Positions 5,357 through 7,202 of a stretch of DNA of 7,202 nt are shown here, one piece after another. Position 1 is the first letter of the stretch; each line of letters starts with the position of its first letter. The position numbers and the translations under genes were made by a program. This DNA is from Lachnospiraceae bacterium (GTDB taxonomy: Bacteria; Bacillota; Clostridia; Lachnospirales; Lachnospiraceae): assembly GCA_004557975.1 (NCBI GenBank), contig SFEV01000088.1, forward strand, positions 1 through 7,202, in the 5' to 3' direction. The notes below the pieces were generated by a model. That model had not been told where the DNA came from, made no database searches, and saw nothing but the letters and a program-made list of their open reading frames with translations.

Positions 5357-5821
5357 TCAGAATCCGCTGTTTTTCAGAATTTCGTTTGCTTTGTCTGTGT
5401 CATCACATACGCAAAGTACGGTATAGGCTCCGGCGCTCCTGATGATTGCCTTGTCAAGCTTGTCTACTTCACCCTGGTTGTAGGAAGCGTAGAGATCAGA
5501 CTGATTCTTGACTCTTGACTGGAACTGCTTCTCGACATTTGAGGTATTTCCTGCATCCTTGCTCTGGATTACGACAACTTCACATGCAGTGGCACCGGAG
5601 CTTGCATAGGCAACGCCTTTTTTCATGTCATCTGCCTCAATGAAATAAGTAGAAGGGATGAGATCAGCAGATGTCTCACTGAGCGTATCAGAGGTAACGG
5701 TCTCAAGCAGTTCACCTGCGAGCTTTGCGGGATCTACGGAAACTTCTTTTTCTTTTCCGCCGCAGGCTGTCAGTGACAATGCAAGAGCAGCAGCACAGAG
5801 TATTGCAGTAGATTTTTTCAT
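5357..5821 (-). CDS. DUF4358-type lipoprotein
   Basis: This 154-residue protein has a bacterial lipoprotein signal: KK near the start, a hydrophobic core, and lipobox L-T-A-C with C20 as the lipidated cysteine, followed by a GGKEKE linker. It should sit on the outer face of the membrane. The rest (about 28-154) fits DUF4358 as I remember it: a Tyr-Ala-Ser-Ser-Gly-Ala-Thr segment at 72-78, a beta strand EVVVIQSKD (81-89), an amphipathic helix with KQFQSRVKNQ (98-107), and a strand YTVLCVCDD (133-141). No biochemical function is established for the family to my knowledge. The start has AAAGGAG (plus coordinates 5829-5835) 7 bases upstream. It is second in a minus-strand unit, 41 bases after the SGNH hydrolase gene, and is followed by the long hairpin at 5259-5336. 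A role with that hydrolase at the cell surface is inference. Confidence 0.85.
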   Translation of the reverse strand: MKKSTAILCAAALALSLTACGGKEKEVSVDPAKLAGELLETVTSDTLSETSADLIPSTYFIEADDMKKGVAYASSGATACEVVVIQSKDAGNTSNVEKQFQSRVKNQSDLYASYNQGEVDKLDKAIIRSAGAYTVLCVCDDTDKANEILKNSGF

Positions 5822-5862
5822 AATAAAACTCCTTTCATTTTGGAACTGCAGACGATACCTGA

Positions 5863-6885
5863 TCAGTTTTCGGCAGATGTCTCAGATTCAGATTCGGACT
5901 CGCGTTCATCCTCTGAATCAACCGGGACATAATGCGTCTTCATGTAATCGAGCATCTGTTTACAGTAATTTTCGTAAATATGTACTCCATCGCTGGAGGC
6001 ACCCTCGATCAGTGAACCGTATCCGTTGGAAAGTATTTCATTCAGATCGAGATAGTAATAACCCTGGTTTTCACAGATTTCCAGCAGGATGGAATTGATC
6101 TTGTCCACATTCTCGTTATTGACGTAATCTCCTGTGGTGACCTTGGATTCTTCTACATAAATGCAGCTGCAGATATACATAATGGCATCCGGCTGGATTT
6201 CTGTGAAGCGTTTGGTGACAGAGATAAATCCGTCCCGGAAAGAGTCCCAGTCATATTCGCCAAGGTCATTGGCTCCGAGCATAATATAGATTTTGCTGTA
6301 TTTTCCGCCGGAAAGCGCAGCAGCCACCGTGATATTTTCCCCGTCCGCCGTGGGAATGATTGCTTCAGACTTCATTTTTGACAGGGACATTCCGACGCTT
6401 GTAAAGAACTGTCCCTGAGTGATGCCGGAAGCATTGCGGAAGCCCTGCATGCGGGAATCTCCGATGAACGCGGCATCTGAGAAATAGGAATCATCAACTG
6501 CGGTGACGGCTTCACGGACGATAGCCTGACTGTCAGGGTTGGAAACAGTCGGCTTACGCGATGCTTCTGTCTCAGGCTCCGAACTGCCGGAGGATACTGA
6601 CATACCTGGAAGACCGGCAAGTGAGAGATCCAGGCCCGATGAACCTGAAACGGCAGGCACGTTATCCTTTGACGGCTCCTGAACGGTATCTTCAATTGTT
6701 CCGCTTTCGGTCTCCACAGCATCTGCTTCATCATTTACAGAGGAGCCGTTCATGACGGAACGGTGTGTAATCATGGTGACAATCAGACGCCCTTCAAAGA
6801 CGACCAGCACCAGTGCTACTATAATTAAAAGCTTCAGGACGAGTGTGTCCTTCCTCTTTTTTCGTTTTTGTTTCTGTGCACTCAT
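5863..6885 (-). CDS. Membrane-anchored SGNH/GDSL-family hydrolase
   Basis: This 340-residue protein has a strongly basic N-terminus (KQKRKKRK, 5-12) and a single hydrophobic span at about 14-30, so the catalytic part is probably outside the membrane. Residues 44-118 are a low-complexity Ser/Glu/Pro/Gly linker. The SGNH domain (about 134-318) shows block I AAFIGDSRMQGF (138-149) with S144 as nucleophile, a probable block II glycine at G165, block III LGAND (203-207) with N206, and block V DGVH (299-302) giving the D299/H302 pair. All four catalytic signatures are intact. The C-terminus is an acidic Ser-Glu tail, ESESESE (330-336 region). Such enzymes remove or transfer acyl groups on surface polymers and are often found near MBOAT acyltransferases, one of which seems to start divergently at 7140. 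The exact substrate is unknown. The ribosome site is GGGAG, 6 bases upstream, weaker than its neighbours. Confidence 0.88.
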   Translation of the reverse strand: MSAQKQKRKKRKDTLVLKLLIIVALVLVVFEGRLIVTMITHRSVMNGSSVNDEADAVETESGTIEDTVQEPSKDNVPAVSGSSGLDLSLAGLPGMSVSSGSSEPETEASRKPTVSNPDSQAIVREAVTAVDDSYFSDAAFIGDSRMQGFRNASGITQGQFFTSVGMSLSKMKSEAIIPTADGENITVAAALSGGKYSKIYIMLGANDLGEYDWDSFRDGFISVTKRFTEIQPDAIMYICSCIYVEESKVTTGDYVNNENVDKINSILLEICENQGYYYLDLNEILSNGYGSLIEGASSDGVHIYENYCKQMLDYMKTHYVPVDSEDERESESESETSAEN

Positions 6886-6983
6886 ATTTGTCTCCCGTAC
6901 CCCTTATTGCCTCTGGAAATATCCGGTAATCCGGCCGCAAAATGGCGTGTTTTACGCAGAAAATCTCCTGATAGCAATATAAT

Positions 6984-7011
6984 ATTATATAATAAACAGG
7001 GGTAAAGTCAA
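6984..7011 (-). promoter_or_regulatory. Sigma-70 promoter of the SGNH-DUF4358 unit
   Basis: Read on the minus strand, TTGACT (7011 to 7006) is the -35 box, a 16-base spacer follows, and TATAAT (6989 to 6984) is a perfect -10 box. The predicted start is near 6977, giving a leader of about 92 bases. The -10 area is a run of A/T palindromes (6978-6989 and 6984-6993), so TATAAT is present on both strands, but only the minus strand has a -35 partner. Confidence 0.75.
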
Positions 7012-7075
7012 GCAATTCGGCGGAAGATGATGAAAAAAATCACATTGTGTCGAGATTTCTGAGGAAAAAATTAAT

Positions 7076-7104
7076 TTGATTATCTCAGTGCGGTAGTATA
7101 TAAT
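7076..7104 (+). promoter_or_regulatory. Sigma-70 promoter of the divergent right-hand gene
   Basis: TTGATT at 7076-7081, a 17-base spacer and a perfect TATAAT at 7099-7104 form a clear promoter for the gene starting at 7140. The predicted start is near 7111, leaving a leader of about 30 bases. The -35 boxes of the two divergent promoters are 64 bases apart. Between them, CACATTGTG (7041-7049) is a small imperfect palindrome that might be a shared operator. Confidence 0.75.
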
Positions 7105-7139
7105 ACATATATTTATTCCATGCAGGGAGAAATGAAATT

Positions 7140-7202
7140 ATGGTTTTCAGCAGTTTACTGTTTCTGTTCCGGTTCCTTCCGGCAGTACTTTTATGTTATT
7201 AT
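7140..7202 (+). CDS. N-terminus of a probable MBOAT-family O-acyltransferase (runs off the window)
   Basis: Only 21 codons are visible. They begin MVFSSLLFLFRFLPAVL and then LCYY, a hydrophobic first membrane span. This opening (Met-Val-Phe-Ser-Ser, then a Leu/Phe-rich helix with Phe-Leu-Pro) is the usual N-terminus of AlgI-like MBOAT proteins, membrane enzymes that carry acyl groups across the membrane onto polymers. AGGGAG at 7124-7129, 10 bases upstream, is the ribosome site. An ATG at 7132 is in another frame and too close to that site. The call rests on a short stretch, but the neighbouring SGNH hydrolase supports it. Confidence 0.6.
   Translation, partial: MVFSSLLFLFRFLPAVLLCYY

Noticed and set aside
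7132..7202. Alternative ATG at 7132 for the right-edge gene
   Set aside because: It is in a different frame, only two bases from the ribosome site, and gives a peptide without the clear hydrophobic span seen from 7140.
1..7202. CRISPR arrays, tRNA or rRNA genes, insertion sequences, phage or toxin-antitoxin modules
   Set aside because: I looked for spaced direct repeats, tRNA-like cloverleaf arms, transposase motifs and paired small genes and found none.

Overview
The window looks like the chromosome of an anaerobic, plant-polysaccharide-using Clostridia, probably Lachnospiraceae. This is inferred from strong AGGAGG-type ribosome sites, A/T-rich intergenic DNA around coding regions of moderate GC, a cysteine-rich exported binding protein, and the protein families present (MalFG-type sugar permeases without an ATPase, GH51, DUF4358). 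No species call is possible from sequence reading alone.

Layout: bases 1-321 are a gene-free, A/T-rich leader with a near-consensus sigma-70 promoter (124-152) and several small inverted repeats. Bases 322-3597 hold a three-gene plus-strand operon for a carbohydrate ABC importer: substrate-binding protein, then two permeases. A strong stem-loop followed by a short T run (1702-1738) separates the binding protein from the permeases. Bases 3614-3648 are a good intrinsic terminator. They are followed by a second hairpin and a cytoplasmic GH51 alpha-L-arabinofuranosidase (3705-5222). The order binding protein - permease - permease - arabinofuranosidase matches araN-araP-araQ-abfA of the Bacillus subtilis arabinose operon. 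The likely role is uptake of arabino-oligosaccharides and intracellular release of L-arabinose. The ATPase (MsmX/MsmK type) and the arabinose catabolic genes are not in the window.

A long, almost fully paired hairpin (5259-5336) separates this unit from a convergent minus-strand unit: a membrane-anchored SGNH/GDSL hydrolase (6885 to 5863), then a small DUF4358 lipoprotein (5821 to 5357). A divergent intergenic region (6886-7139) carries one clear promoter for each direction. At the right edge, a plus-strand gene starts at 7140 and runs off the window. Its 21 visible residues resemble the N-terminus of MBOAT (AlgI-like) membrane O-acyltransferases. The SGNH, DUF4358 and MBOAT-like genes together suggest a cell-envelope polymer O-acylation locus, which is inference.

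No clearly new system is visible. The points most worth following are the binding protein without a lipobox, the regulatory RNA hairpins around the transporter and abfA, the paired palindromes over the first promoter, and the uncharacterised DUF4358 lipoprotein beside envelope-acylation genes.
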